Shown piece after piece: positions 8,732 to 17,862 of a stretch of 64,000 nt of DNA. The stretch comes from Romeriopsis sp046049545. GTDB taxonomy: Bacteria > Cyanobacteriota > Cyanobacteriia > Leptolyngbyales > Leptolyngbyaceae. Location of the stretch: positions 1 to 64,000 of the forward strand of contig JBJORF010000007.1 in assembly GCA_046049545.1 (NCBI GenBank). The letters run 5' to 3'. Position numbers and translations under genes: made by a program. The notes below the pieces were generated by a model. The model was not told the origin of the DNA. It made no database searches and saw only the letters and a list, made by a program, of their open reading frames with translations. Each line of letters starts with the position of its first letter. The first letter of the stretch is position 1.

Positions 8732-8920
8732 CGCTGCAAAGGCAACACAATAAAAGAGTCAATACTATTGTGACTGGTAGCTCAGGCCGATCCGATTCGG
8801 GATTTTACCGATTAATTGCGCCAAAAATCGCCCAATCCCACGATCGCTCAGCGCGAAGATCAGGAGAAGTACTGCGAAATGCACTGCATCAGCTCACTGC
8901 ATCAACTCAGCCAGATCGGT

Positions 8921-9424
8921 TTAGCGCAATCGCCGTTGCTGAAACCACGTTTGCAGTTGCTCTTCACAGGCTTCCGCCAAAATGCCACCATAAACCGTTA
9001 ACCGATGATTGGACGCAGGGCCATCGGGGAGATTCAACACCGATCGGACGGCCCCCGCTTTCAGATCATCCGCACCATAAATCAACGTCCCCAATCGCGC
9101 CAGGACCAAAGCGCCCGCACACATCGGACAGGGTTCCAGCGTCACATACAGCGTACAGTCATTTAAATGCCAATTGCCCCGCGCTTTCCCCGCCGCCCGC
9201 AACGCTAAAATCTCCGCATGGGCCGTCGGATCATGATCTTGCTCCCGCCGATTCGCTGTCGCAGCAATGAGTTGATTCGCCCGATCGACGATCACGGCCC
9301 CCACCGGCACATCCCCCGCCGCCCCCGCCGCTTCTGCCAAAGCTAACGCTTGCAGCATCCAATGGCGATGCCGCCGATATTCGGGATGATTAATTACCGG
9401 GGGCGGATAATCCACAGCCTTCAC
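8921..9424 (-). CDS. tadA: tRNA-specific adenosine deaminase
   Basis: 167 residues, GTG start at 9424. This zinc enzyme converts A34 to inosine in the anticodon of tRNA-Arg. Both motifs of the cytidine/deoxycytidylate deaminase fold are present: HAE (residues 69-71, with the catalytic Glu) and PCPMC (98-102, zinc cysteines). The preceding AAGDVPVGAVIVD segment is typical of TadA. Length matches the family. A start at the later ATG (9358) would leave too little sequence before the conserved block, so GTG is preferred. The gap 8732-8920 shows no gene. Confidence 0.95.
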   Translation of the reverse strand: MKAVDYPPPVINHPEYRRHRHWMLQALALAEAAGAAGDVPVGAVIVDRANQLIAATANRREQDHDPTAHAEILALRAAGKARGNWHLNDCTLYVTLEPCPMCAGALVLARLGTLIYGADDLKAGAVRSVLNLPDGPASNHRLTVYGGILAEACEEQLQTWFQQRRLR

Positions 9425-9544
9425 CGTTATTTATTTCAACCAATTCCAACCCCAAACAGCATAAAGCAGAGCCTCCTCACTTGGACACTCTGCCTGCTAC
9501 TTGATTCAAGATTACACAGAATTAGCGATCGATCATCGTCGTGA

Positions 9545-9901
9545 TCAGGCAACGATCGGCATCATCCCTTCCAGCGCCAGCTCTTCCGAATCATAGATTT
9601 CAAACACCGAATCCATCATGGTCACTTCAAAGACCAAGCGGGCTTCGGGATGAACATTACAAATGCGGAAGCTACCGCGTGCTTTATCAGCATCGCGCAT
9701 CCCCGCCACCAGCGAAGTCAAACCCGAACTGTCAATAAAATTGACTTGGCCCAAGTTCACCACAATATGGCGACATTTTTTCGCAATGCATTCTTGCAAT
9801 TTCAAGCGGAACTGCCAAGCAGTCGTAATATCCAACCGTCCAGTGGGAGTCAAAACAATGACCGACTGCCCCTCAGGGTTGGTGTATTCCTTTTGTTCCA
9901 T
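9545..9901 (-). CDS. STAS-domain protein (anti-sigma factor antagonist type)
   Basis: 118 residues from ATG 9901; an upstream GTG at 9931 is possible but less likely. The whole protein is one STAS domain: a beta strand start (SVIVLTPTGRLDITTAWQF), then HIVVNLGQVNFIDSSGLTSL, where the DSSG serine is the position phosphorylated by switch kinases in SpoIIAA/RsbV relatives. Such proteins bind anti-sigma or serine kinases in partner-switching. No kinase or phosphatase gene is adjacent; candidate sigma targets in this window are purely speculative. Confidence 0.9.
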   Translation of the reverse strand: MEQKEYTNPEGQSVIVLTPTGRLDITTAWQFRLKLQECIAKKCRHIVVNLGQVNFIDSSGLTSLVAGMRDADKARGSFRICNVHPEARLVFEVTMMDSVFEIYDSEELALEGMMPIVA

Positions 9902-10019
9902 GAGAATTGACCCTTGTCCTACGTCAATCACGGCTTCACCTACGACGGAATCCTAAACAAAATCTCTAACTGATCTAGTTATGCCCAAGAAGACACAACG
10001 GCAAACACATCCCGTGAGC

Positions 10020-10071
10020 ATTTTCAGAGCACATATTTTCAGAGCACGTATTTTTAGAGCACATATTTCAG
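10020..10071. repeat. 15-bp tandem repeat, 3.5 copies
   Basis: Unit ATTTTCAGAGCACAT is present three times with one change each in copies 2 and 3, plus a truncated fourth copy. It lies in the intergenic space between the STAS gene and hemF. Small open frames across it encode only the repeat (LKIRALKICALK) and are not genes. Confidence 0.9.
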
Positions 10072-10151
10072 ACCAACGTATCAGCACAATGAAGCGGCAA
10101 TGTGGCCCTGATAGTTCGAGGATAACCAGCTTTGCGATGCCCCCACCACAA

Positions 10152-10191
10152 ACCAAAACACAACGGCGGCGTGATCATCGTCACACCGCCG
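10152..10191 (-). terminator. Rho-independent terminator of hemF
   Basis: On the minus strand the stem CGGCGGTGTGA / TCACGCCGCCG (10164-10174 with 10181-10191, one G-U pair) closes a 6-nt loop. It is followed by a T-rich tract, seen on the plus strand as A-rich 10151-10162. It starts 29 bases downstream of the hemF stop. Confidence 0.8.
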
Positions 10192-10219
10192 CTGCTTGCA
10201 ACAAACTAAGTTGCGAAAC

Positions 10220-11284
10220 CTATCCCTGCCAATTCACCCAATCCTGAGGCTTCAGGAAGACATCATACAGCTTCGCTTCCGGCGTTCCCGGCTCGGGGCT
10301 ATAGCTATATTCCCAGCGCACCAAGGGCGGCAACGACATCAGAATCGATTCTGTTCGACCATTGGTCTGCAAGCCGAAAATCGTGCCCCGATCGTAGACC
10401 AGGTTGAACTCGACATAGCGGCCCCGACGATAGAGCTGGAAATTCCGCTCCCGATCGCCATACTCGGTGTTCTTGCGCTTCTCAACGATCGGCAGATAGG
10501 ACGGCAAGAACGCCGCACCACAATCTTGCACAAAGCTGAACAAGTCTTCCCAGCTCCGGTTTTGCACCGCACCGACTTTCTCCGCGTACTGGGCAGCGGG
10601 CGTATCCATCGGCGAACCGGGATACATCATCGGGTACAGCACGCCGCTGGTATCTTGGTAATCGAAGAAGATCCCGCCGACACCCCGCGTTTCGCCTCGG
10701 TGCTGGAGATAGAAATACTCATCACACCACCGCTTGAAGGTGTTGTAATACTCCGGATGGTGCTTGTCACAGGCATGCTTCAGCGTTTGGTGAAACTGCT
10801 GCACATCCGATTCCACCGGATAGTAAGGCGTGAGGTCAATCCCGCCACCAAACCACCACACCGGGCCAGCTTCAAAGTAGCGATAGTTCAAATGCACAGT
10901 CGGCACGTAGGGATTGCGCGGGTGCAGCACCATCGAGGTACCCGTTGCATAGAACCGATGACCTGCGGCTTCGGGACGCTGCTTCAGGATCGACGGCGGC
11001 AGCTTATCACCCCACACTTCCGAGAAGTTCACGCCGCCCTGCTCAAACACGCCGCCTTCACGCAACACCCGCGATCGGCCACCGCCGCCTTCCGGACGCT
11101 CCCAGCTATCTTCCTTGAACTGCTCTAACCCATCGGCTTCCGTTAAGCCCTGACAAACTTTGTCCTGAAAGGATTTCAACCAGGCACTGACGCGCTCACG
11201 GGAGTCACTCGGGGGCAAGGATTGGCTAGGAATCTTGGCGGTAGACGTTTTCTCTGGTGCCGAAAAAGTAGGGAATGCAGTCAT
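10220..11284 (-). CDS. hemF: Coproporphyrinogen III oxidase, aerobic
   Basis: 354 residues, ATG 11284. It catalyses the oxygen-dependent double decarboxylation of coproporphyrinogen III to protoporphyrinogen IX in haem and chlorophyll synthesis. Family signatures are present in order: GGGGRSRVLREGGVFEQGGV, FYATGTSMVLHPRNP, PTVHLNYRYFE, WWFGGGIDLTPYY, then FDYQDTSG and FNLVYDRGT. Length agrees with the family (about 300-350 residues) with a short Ser/Thr/Pro-rich N-terminal extension. The gene is monocistronic, with its own terminator downstream. Confidence 0.97.
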   Translation of the reverse strand: MTAFPTFSAPEKTSTAKIPSQSLPPSDSRERVSAWLKSFQDKVCQGLTEADGLEQFKEDSWERPEGGGGRSRVLREGGVFEQGGVNFSEVWGDKLPPSILKQRPEAAGHRFYATGTSMVLHPRNPYVPTVHLNYRYFEAGPVWWFGGGIDLTPYYPVESDVQQFHQTLKHACDKHHPEYYNTFKRWCDEYFYLQHRGETRGVGGIFFDYQDTSGVLYPMMYPGSPMDTPAAQYAEKVGAVQNRSWEDLFSFVQDCGAAFLPSYLPIVEKRKNTEYGDRERNFQLYRRGRYVEFNLVYDRGTIFGLQTNGRTESILMSLPPLVRWEYSYSPEPGTPEAKLYDVFLKPQDWVNWQG

Positions 11285-11375
11285 GTTCTGTCCAACAATG
11301 CCTTTTAAGAAAAGTGGGTCTCTAATCGAAAGCGGGTGTTTTTAAAACCTTACTGAAATAAACCTACCGTGAATC

Positions 11376-11458
11376 GGCGGCAGAACCAATCCGCCAAGCT
11401 GCGTAGCCCCCGTCCGCTGGGGGTTCACCTGTGGGAAATCACCGATATCACAGGGGTT
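11376..11458 (+). other. Three consecutive stem-loops, possible structured RNA or leader
   Basis: Between divergent hemF and mrp there are three tandem hairpins: GGCGG/CCGCC (11376-11380 with 11391-11395), CCCCC/GGGGG (11407-11411 with 11419-11423) and CCTGTG/CACAGG (11428-11433 with 11449-11454). The last is followed by GGTTTTA. This could be a short non-coding RNA or the folded 5' leader of mrp; it matches no riboswitch I recognise. No protein-coding signal is seen in 11285-11602. Confidence 0.35.
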
Positions 11459-11602
11459 TTACGCTTTGTTAAATTCTGCTACAGACAATTGCTACCATCC
11501 CCTGCGCGATCGCCGTCAATGACCCAATACTGTGGGTGATCCCCGAACAGGCTAAAATAGTGCCCATCGAAATCAAAATATTTGCTTAACAAACCACCGA
11601 CT

Positions 11603-12679
11603 ATGCCAGCCACCCTTAGCGCCGCCAGCGTCCTCGAAGTCCTTCAGCCCGTTCAAGACCCGGAGCTGCAAAAGAGCTTGGTGGACTTGAACATGATTCG
11701 CAACGTGGCGATCGACGGCGGCACCGTGCGCTTTACCCTGGTACTGACCACTCCGGCCTGTCCGCTGCGCGAGTTCATCGTCGAGGATTGCCAGAAGGCC
11801 GTGAAGACCTTGCCGGGGGTGGAAACCGTGGATGTCACCGTCACTGCCGAAACCCCGCAACAGAAAAATACGCTGCCCGATCGGCAGGGCGTTCCCGGCG
11901 TGAAGAACATCATTGCGGTCTCCAGCGGCAAGGGCGGCGTGGGGAAAAGCACGGTGGCGATCAATCTGTCGGTGGCGCTGGCCCAGGCCGGGGCGAAAGT
12001 CGGCTTAATCGATGCCGACATCTACGGGCCGAATGCGCCGATGATGCTGGGATTGGACAATACGGCGATCAAAGTCGAGCAGGGTGCCCAGGGCGAAGTC
12101 CTCGAACCTGCGTTCAACCATGGCGTGAAGCTCGTTTCCATGGGTTTCTTAATCGACAAAGACCAGCCCGTGATCTGGCGCGGCCCGATGCTCAACGGGG
12201 TGATTCGGCAGTTCCTCTACCAGGTGAACTGGGGCGAACTGGATTACTTAATTGTCGATATGCCGCCGGGGACGGGGGATGCCCAGTTGACCTTGGCCCA
12301 AGCCGTGCCCATGGCCGGAGCCGTGATCGTCACTACGCCGCAGAATGTTGCCCTATCCGATGCGCGACGCGGCCTGAAAATGTTCCAGCAGTTAGGAATT
12401 CGGGTGTTGGGGATTGTAGAGAACATGAGCTACTTCGTGCCGCCGGACATGCCCGATCGGCAGTATGACATCTTCGGTTCCGAAGGCGGGGCCAAAACCG
12501 CTCAGGAATTGGGATTGCCGCTCCTCGGCTGTATCCCGCTCGAAATGCCCGTGCGCGAAGGCGGCGATCGCGGGGTGCCGATCGTCATCGCCGACCCCGA
12601 AGCCCCAGCGGCGAAAGCCTTAACCGCGATCGCCCAGCAAATGGCAGCGAAAGTCTCGCTCGCGGCTCTGACCACCTAA
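11603..12679 (+). CDS. mrp: Mrp/NBP35-family Fe-S carrier ATPase
   Basis: 358 residues, ATG 11603. The N-terminal MIP18/DUF59 domain (about 8-80) contains TTPACPLR. A MinD/ParA-like P-loop ATPase follows, with the deviant Walker A GKGGVGKS at 109-116, the VGLIDADIYGPN segment and DMPPGTGD. Mrp/ApbC/HCF101 proteins hold and pass on Fe-S clusters. The C-terminal CXXC seen in many bacterial Mrp proteins is replaced by VENMSYFVPPDMPD, the form I associate with cyanobacterial and plastid relatives. rodA follows 34 nt downstream and may be co-transcribed. Confidence 0.94.
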   Translation: MPATLSAASVLEVLQPVQDPELQKSLVDLNMIRNVAIDGGTVRFTLVLTTPACPLREFIVEDCQKAVKTLPGVETVDVTVTAETPQQKNTLPDRQGVPGVKNIIAVSSGKGGVGKSTVAINLSVALAQAGAKVGLIDADIYGPNAPMMLGLDNTAIKVEQGAQGEVLEPAFNHGVKLVSMGFLIDKDQPVIWRGPMLNGVIRQFLYQVNWGELDYLIVDMPPGTGDAQLTLAQAVPMAGAVIVTTPQNVALSDARRGLKMFQQLGIRVLGIVENMSYFVPPDMPDRQYDIFGSEGGAKTAQELGLPLLGCIPLEMPVREGGDRGVPIVIADPEAPAAKALTAIAQQMAAKVSLAALTT

Positions 12680-12713
12680 AATCTCACCACTTCTTCTCCG
12701 TCTAGGGTTCTCC

Positions 12714-14039
12714 ATGCTGTATCCAAAAACCTGGCCCAAACTCAATCTCCGCCACTATCTCCGCCCTTGGGAGCAGATCGATGGCTGGTTGGCCGCCGCC
12801 GTGATGGCACTGGTGCTGTTAGCGGGTCTGATGATTCGCAGCACGGAGATCCAAACCCTGATGGAAAAATCCGACTGGATGCAGCAGTGGATGAGCGGTT
12901 ACGGTTGGCAGCACTGGATTACCGGAGCCGTGGGCATGACGGGGGCGATCCTCCTCGCCCGGATGCGCTACGAGTTGCTGATGCAGTGGAAATGGGTGCT
13001 CTACGGCATTACCAATGTGGGCTTGCTGGCGGTGAAGTTCTTCGGGCAGACGGAGCTGGGGGCGACGCGCTGGATTAATATTTTGGGCTTCCACGTGCAG
13101 CCGTCGGAGTTTGCCAAGCTGGCAGTGATTATTATGCTGGCGGGGCTGTTGCACGAGCGTCCAGCGACTTCGTTGCTGGCGATGTTCCGGGCGTTGGCGA
13201 TCGTGGCGTTGCCTTGGACGCTGATTTTTCTGGAGCCGAATTTAGGTACGTCGCTGGTGTTTGGGGCAATTACGTTGGGGATGCTGTACTGGGGCAATGC
13301 GAATCCGGGCTGGATTTTGCTGATGTTGTCGCCGATTTTCTCGGCGATCGGCTTTACGCTGCTGAATCAAGCCGGGAAACCCTTTTTGGCGATCTGGGTC
13401 GGTTGGTTGATGGCCTTGGGCTTTGTGGCTTGGCGGACGTTGCCTTGGCGGCGGATGGGGGCCGCGATCGCGGTAACCAGTACGATGTTGCTAAATGCCG
13501 GGGCATCGTTCGCAGCGGTGAAGCTATGGGATATTTTGCAGCCCTATCAGAAGCAGCGGGTGACGATGTTCATCAACCCCGAGCAAGATCCATCCGGGGG
13601 CGGTTATCACTTGATTCAGTCGCGGATCGCGATCGGGGCAGGGCGACTGTTTGGCCGGGGATTGCACCAGGGCACGCAGACGCAGAATAGCTTTATCCCG
13701 GAGCAGCATACGGATTTTATTTTTACCGCTGTGGGGGAGGAATTGGGGTTTATTGGGTCGGCGTTGGTGTTGGGGCTGTTCTTGCTGATCTGCTTTCGGT
13801 TGTTGGTGATTGCCCAGAATGCGAAGGATGATTTTGGGTCATTGATTGCGATCGGGGTGTTTTCGATGATTCTGTTCCAGACGGTGATCAATATTGGCAT
13901 GACGATTGGGTTATCGCCCGTTACGGGGATTCCGTTGCCCTATTTGAGCTATGGCCGATCGGCGCTGTTGATGAATTGTTTAGCCTTGGGCGTGGTGGAA
14001 TCCGTGGCGAATTATCGGCGGCGATCGATCCGATTTTGA
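12714..14039 (+). CDS. rodA: SEDS glycosyltransferase RodA, rod-shape determination
   Basis: 441 residues, ATG 12714, about ten membrane segments. RodA polymerises lipid II glycan strands for lateral wall growth with a partner class B PBP. SEDS signatures are present: FGQTELGATRWINILGFHVQ with QPSEFAKL, FLEPNLGTSLVF, then QSRIAIGAGRLFGRG, FIPEQHTDFIFTAVGEELGF and the C-terminal GIPLPYLSYGRSALLMN. The large loop (PEQDPSGGGYHL) fits RodA better than FtsW. It lies 34 nt after mrp and ends at a strong bidirectional terminator. Confidence 0.95.
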   Translation: MLYPKTWPKLNLRHYLRPWEQIDGWLAAAVMALVLLAGLMIRSTEIQTLMEKSDWMQQWMSGYGWQHWITGAVGMTGAILLARMRYELLMQWKWVLYGITNVGLLAVKFFGQTELGATRWINILGFHVQPSEFAKLAVIIMLAGLLHERPATSLLAMFRALAIVALPWTLIFLEPNLGTSLVFGAITLGMLYWGNANPGWILLMLSPIFSAIGFTLLNQAGKPFLAIWVGWLMALGFVAWRTLPWRRMGAAIAVTSTMLLNAGASFAAVKLWDILQPYQKQRVTMFINPEQDPSGGGYHLIQSRIAIGAGRLFGRGLHQGTQTQNSFIPEQHTDFIFTAVGEELGFIGSALVLGLFLLICFRLLVIAQNAKDDFGSLIAIGVFSMILFQTVINIGMTIGLSPVTGIPLPYLSYGRSALLMNCLALGVVESVANYRRRSIRF

Positions 14040-14066
14040 TGAGGGCGATCGCCGAGGGGGTCGTCG

Positions 14067-14086
14067 GGGCGAGGGGCCCCTCGCCC
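14067..14086. repeat. 20-bp perfect palindrome
   Basis: GGGCGAGGGGCCCCTCGCCC reads the same on both strands. It lies directly after rodA. GC-rich palindromes of this kind are dispersed in cyanobacterial genomes. Confidence 0.75.
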
Positions 14087-14103
14087 TAACCAGGATCTCT
14101 GAA

Positions 14104-14137
14104 AAACCCCGCCGATCGGCTGCGATCGGCGGGGTTT
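14104..14137. terminator. Bidirectional terminator between rodA and secA
   Basis: A perfect 15-bp stem (AAACCCCGCCGATCG with its complement) closes a GCTG tetraloop. A-run and T-run flanks allow termination in both directions, matching the convergent rodA and secA genes. Confidence 0.92.
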
Positions 14138-14159
14138 CGCTCTTAAACCGATGCCAAAT

Positions 14160-16946
14160 CTAACCTTCGGGTTGCGGCTGGGGTTGGAACTGGAAGACTG
14201 AGTAGATCACGTCGCGACGGATGTTAGTCATCATGTCGAGGAACAATTCAAAGCCTTCGGTTTTGTATTCGATCAACGGATCTTTTTGGCCGTAACCGCG
14301 CAGACCAACGGATTCTTTGAGACCATCCATGGCTTGCAGGTGTTCACGCCAGAGGGTATCAATCCGATTGAGGATAAAGAAGCGCTCGGCTTGGCGCATG
14401 AGACCGTTGCTGACTTGCTCAATCTCCGCCTCTTTAAGATCGTAGGCAATCCGTAGCTGTTCGCGCAGGAATTGCTTGATTTCGCTGACGTTCATGTCGT
14501 CAAGCTGATCGGGGGTCAGGTCGGCCAGGAGATAGACAAATTCCTGCACCTTGGACACTAACCGATCGAGGTTCCACTCTTCCGGTGGCAGTTCCGGCTC
14601 GATGTAGGCATCGACGATCTCGTCCATGGTGCGTTCGCCGTATTCCAGAACTTGCTCACGCAGGTCTTGGCCTTCGAGGACGCGCTGGCGCTCGGCATAG
14701 ATCGCCCGGCGCTGTTTGTTCATCACTTCGTCGTACTCAAACACTTGCTTGCGGGTGTCGTAGTAGAAGGTCTCGACTTTCTTTTGCGCGCCTTCGAGGG
14801 ATTTGGTCAACATGCCCGATTCGATCGGCATGTCTTCCTCGACTTTGAACATGTTCATCATCGCCGCTACCCGATCGCCGCCAAAAATTCGCAGCAGGTT
14901 ATCTTCCAAACTGAGGAAGAATTTCGTCGAGCCGGGGTCACCCTGACGGCCCGCCCGACCCCGCAATTGGTTATCGATCCGCCGTGATTCGTGGCGTTCG
15001 GTGCCGATCACGTGCAGGCCACCCAGTTGCACCACTTCGTTATGCTCTGCACCCGTGAGGGCTTCGTATTCCTTGCGGATCGCCCGGTAGGCTTCGCGCA
15101 GTTTCAAGATCGTCGGATCTTCCGTCGGCATCTTTTCCGCAGCGGTAGCAATTTTGTCTTCCGCTTCGAGCTCTGGCAAGCTCTGGGCACCGTACTGCTG
15201 TTCCGCCACATGGACGGCATCCTTCAGTAATTGTTCGGTTTGAGCTGAGATCTCCACCGGGTAAATGTCGGGACTGACTTTCCAGGTCTTGACTTTACGA
15301 TCGGCCCCAAAGCCCTGCCCCCCTTCCGGCGCATCCATCGGCATCACGCCGCCGTAGGCCAGCGCATCGTCTTCCGGCATCACCAAACGCGGCATGAAGT
15401 ATTCGCGCATCTTCAGGCGGGCCATGTAATCGGCATTCCCGCCAAGGATAATGTCCGTCCCGCGACCCGCCATGTTCGTAGAAATTGTAACGCGCCCCTT
15501 CCGGCCCGCCTGGGCGACGATTTCGGATTCGCGTTCGACGTTCTCGGGTTTGGCGTTGAGCAATTGGTGCGGTACTTTCAACTCCGCCAGCAACTTGGAG
15601 AGCAACTCCGACTTCTCCACGCTAGTTGTCCCCACGAGGACGGGGCGACCCATTTCATGCATTTCGGCACATTCCTGGGCCGTAGCTTGCCACTTGGCGA
15701 TTTCAGTTTTGTAGACCAAATCGGCTAGGTCGCGCCGCGCGTTCGATCGGTTGGTCGGGATCTGGGTCACTTCCAGGTTGTAGATCTTCTCAAATTCCGC
15801 TTCCTCGGTCTTGGCAGTACCGGTCATGCCCGAGAGCTTGGGATAGAGCAGGAAGAAGTTTTGGTAGGTGATTGTGGCGAGGGTTTGGGTTTCGTTTTGG
15901 ATTTCGACCCCTTCCTTGGCTTCGATCGCTTGGTGCAAGCCATCACTCCACCGACGACCGGGCATCACCCGCCCCGTAAATTCATCGACGATCACGATTT
16001 CGCCGCCTTGGACGATGTAGCTGCGATCCTTGACGAACAGTTCCTTAGCTTTAACGGCATTAAAAATATAGTGCGCCCAGGGATCTTCGCGATCGAACAG
16101 GTCACTCACGCCCAATAACTGCTCAGCTTTGATAAAGCCTTCATCGGTCAACAGGATATTCCGCGCTTTTTCGTCAACTTCATAGTCTTCCTCCGGTTTC
16201 AGCTGCATCGCCACTTCATTCGCACCGAGGTACTTTTCCGTCGGACGCTCGACTTGACCCGAAATAATCAGCGGTGTCCGGGCTTCATCGATCAGCACCG
16301 AGTCTACTTCATCGATCACGCAGTAGTTGAACGGGCGCTGGGTGACTTCCTCCACCGAAGTCGCCATGTTGCCACGCAGGTAATCGAAGCCCAACTCACT
16401 GTTGGTGGCGTAGGTGACATCGCAAGCGTAGTTCCGCCGCCGCTCTTCCGGAGTCATGTCCTGCTGAATCAGCCCCACCGTCAAGCCCAGGAAACGGTGG
16501 ATCTGCCCCATCGATTCCGCATCCCGGCGGGCCAGGTAGTCGTTCACTGTGACGACGTGAACCCCTTTGCCAGACAGTGCATTCAGGTAAGCGGGCAGGG
16601 TGGAAACCAGGGTTTTTCCTTCTCCAGTTCGCATTTCCGCGATTTGGCCGCTGTTCAGCACCATCGCGCCGATCATTTGCACATCAAAGTGCCGCAGACC
16701 GAGGACGCGCTTCCCGGCCTCCCGCACCACCGCAAAGGCTTCAGGCAGAATCTCATTGAGAATTTCCTGCTCTTCTTCGTAGTTCCGGGCTTTGGCCACC
16801 TTGGCTTTGAATTCTGCGGTTTTAGCCACCAATTGCTCATCGGACAGGGGACTAATGTCCTCTTCAAGCAGGTTGATCTCCGTGACGATCGGCTGAAACT
16901 TCTTCAGTTTCCGAGCGTTGGGATCCCCTAAAAGCGCTTTCAACAT
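14160..16946 (-). CDS. secA: Preprotein translocase ATPase SecA
   Basis: 928 residues, ATG 16946. This motor drives protein export through SecYEG at the plasma and thylakoid membranes. Visible features: Walker A GEGKT at 108-112, Walker B DEVD at 212-215, GTTSVEKSE, TNMAGRGTDI, the preprotein cross-linking region and the LRGRAGRQGDPGS arginine-finger block. It is longer than the typical 800-900 residues because of an Asp/Glu-rich insertion within the second half of the motor (about 555-610). The C-terminus ends in QPQPQPEG and lacks the zinc-binding Cys motif of proteobacterial SecA, as I expect for cyanobacteria. It is transcribed alone toward the shared terminator. Confidence 0.98.
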   Translation of the reverse strand: MLKALLGDPNARKLKKFQPIVTEINLLEEDISPLSDEQLVAKTAEFKAKVAKARNYEEEQEILNEILPEAFAVVREAGKRVLGLRHFDVQMIGAMVLNSGQIAEMRTGEGKTLVSTLPAYLNALSGKGVHVVTVNDYLARRDAESMGQIHRFLGLTVGLIQQDMTPEERRRNYACDVTYATNSELGFDYLRGNMATSVEEVTQRPFNYCVIDEVDSVLIDEARTPLIISGQVERPTEKYLGANEVAMQLKPEEDYEVDEKARNILLTDEGFIKAEQLLGVSDLFDREDPWAHYIFNAVKAKELFVKDRSYIVQGGEIVIVDEFTGRVMPGRRWSDGLHQAIEAKEGVEIQNETQTLATITYQNFFLLYPKLSGMTGTAKTEEAEFEKIYNLEVTQIPTNRSNARRDLADLVYKTEIAKWQATAQECAEMHEMGRPVLVGTTSVEKSELLSKLLAELKVPHQLLNAKPENVERESEIVAQAGRKGRVTISTNMAGRGTDIILGGNADYMARLKMREYFMPRLVMPEDDALAYGGVMPMDAPEGGQGFGADRKVKTWKVSPDIYPVEISAQTEQLLKDAVHVAEQQYGAQSLPELEAEDKIATAAEKMPTEDPTILKLREAYRAIRKEYEALTGAEHNEVVQLGGLHVIGTERHESRRIDNQLRGRAGRQGDPGSTKFFLSLEDNLLRIFGGDRVAAMMNMFKVEEDMPIESGMLTKSLEGAQKKVETFYYDTRKQVFEYDEVMNKQRRAIYAERQRVLEGQDLREQVLEYGERTMDEIVDAYIEPELPPEEWNLDRLVSKVQEFVYLLADLTPDQLDDMNVSEIKQFLREQLRIAYDLKEAEIEQVSNGLMRQAERFFILNRIDTLWREHLQAMDGLKESVGLRGYGQKDPLIEYKTEGFELFLDMMTNIRRDVIYSVFQFQPQPQPEG

Positions 16947-17202
16947 GGTGGTCTACTGTTCCAAAAAAATCGAGTTAAGCCAGATTCTGATCATTCAGCC
17001 AGCCAGCTAGCCAGCCGCAGCCAAAGCCTTTCTATCCTAACACTTCCACCTGATCTAGCACGCTCAGACTAGTAGTGCGGAAGACCGAATAGGGCATCCT
17101 GAAAAACAGGGGTAAGCCCGATCCCAAAGCTCCGCTTAAAACCCACCTAGACAGGGCTGGACAAGCAGGAATCAGACTTAGATAATCAGGCTTGGGTTTC
17201 AT

Positions 17203-17241
17203 AGTTTCATTGCCCAGTTTCATTGCCCAGTTTCATTGCCC
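17203..17241. repeat. 13-bp tandem repeat, 3 exact copies
   Basis: AGTTTCATTGCCC occurs three times head to tail without a mismatch, between divergent secA and the acetyltransferase gene. The remaining part of 16947-17293 shows no gene. Confidence 0.95.
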
Positions 17242-17293
17242 ACGGTCAGTCGTACCCCTGCGACGTACCGGAATCAAGTCCAGGAGTTAAACT

Positions 17294-17851
17294 TTGACTG
17301 AGTTTTCTGTGGCGCAAAATGATGGATTCGCCCCCGATCGCGTCAACGATCCGGCCCACACCAAACAGCCTAAAGACTGTCGCAACGTCCGCTTTGCCGA
17401 TCGCCGCGAAGATGTGGATATTCGCCAACTACAAGCCCTCTATGAACAGGCCGCGTTTTGGGCAAGGGGGCGACAGCCGGAGGACTTAGCCATCGCGATC
17501 ACGAACAGTTATCCCGTGATTTCCGCCTGGGACGGCGACTTGATGATGGGCTTTGCCCGCGCCACCTCCGACGGGGTGTATCGCGCCACCATTTGGGATG
17601 TGGTTGTGCATCCGGACTATCAAGGCGCAGGCATTGGCCGCAAACTGGTCGAAACCATCCTGACGCATCCACAAATCGCCCGCGTCGAACGGGTGTACCT
17701 TATGACGACCAACCAACAGCGGTTCTACGAAAAGATCGGTTTCGAGGTGAATCACAGCACCACCATGGTTCTGCATTACCAGCCCTTAGAATTGCCCCTA
17801 CGCGGGGAATACGAACTGGAATGCGACCTCGGACAAGCGATCGACGGTTAG
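17294..17851 (+). CDS. GNAT N-acetyltransferase, Ycf52/SNAT-like
   Basis: 185 residues. The TTG start at 17294 is decided by AGGAG at 17282-17286, seven bases upstream; no ATG is available nearby. The GNAT fold is clear: FARATSDGVYRATIWDVVVH, then the acetyl-CoA loop YQGAGIGRKLVE (Q/R-x-x-G-x-G/A), and QQRFYEKIGFE. The motif ATSDGVYRATIWDV is characteristic of the cyanobacterial/plastid group that includes red-algal Ycf52 and plant chloroplast acetyltransferases, some of which acetylate serotonin or protein lysines. Substrate here is unknown. Confidence 0.9.
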   Translation: MTEFSVAQNDGFAPDRVNDPAHTKQPKDCRNVRFADRREDVDIRQLQALYEQAAFWARGRQPEDLAIAITNSYPVISAWDGDLMMGFARATSDGVYRATIWDVVVHPDYQGAGIGRKLVETILTHPQIARVERVYLMTTNQQRFYEKIGFEVNHSTTMVLHYQPLELPLRGEYELECDLGQAIDG

Positions 17852-17862
17852 CAAATCGACAG

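Noticed and set aside
9981..10247. Plus-strand frame of 88 codons near the hemF end
   Set aside because: It is built on the 15-bp repeat and the hemF terminator; no ribosome site or family likeness.
10196..11128. 310-codon plus-strand frame opposite hemF
   Set aside because: Mirror of the hemF coding sequence; typical shadow in GC-rich DNA, while hemF has complete family motifs.
11376..11458. tRNA or tmRNA
   Set aside because: Stem-loops lack a cloverleaf, a T-loop GGTTCGA pattern and an acceptor stem.
17032..17223. 63-codon minus-strand frame upstream of secA
   Set aside because: Runs into the exact 13-bp repeat; no ribosome site or conserved pattern.
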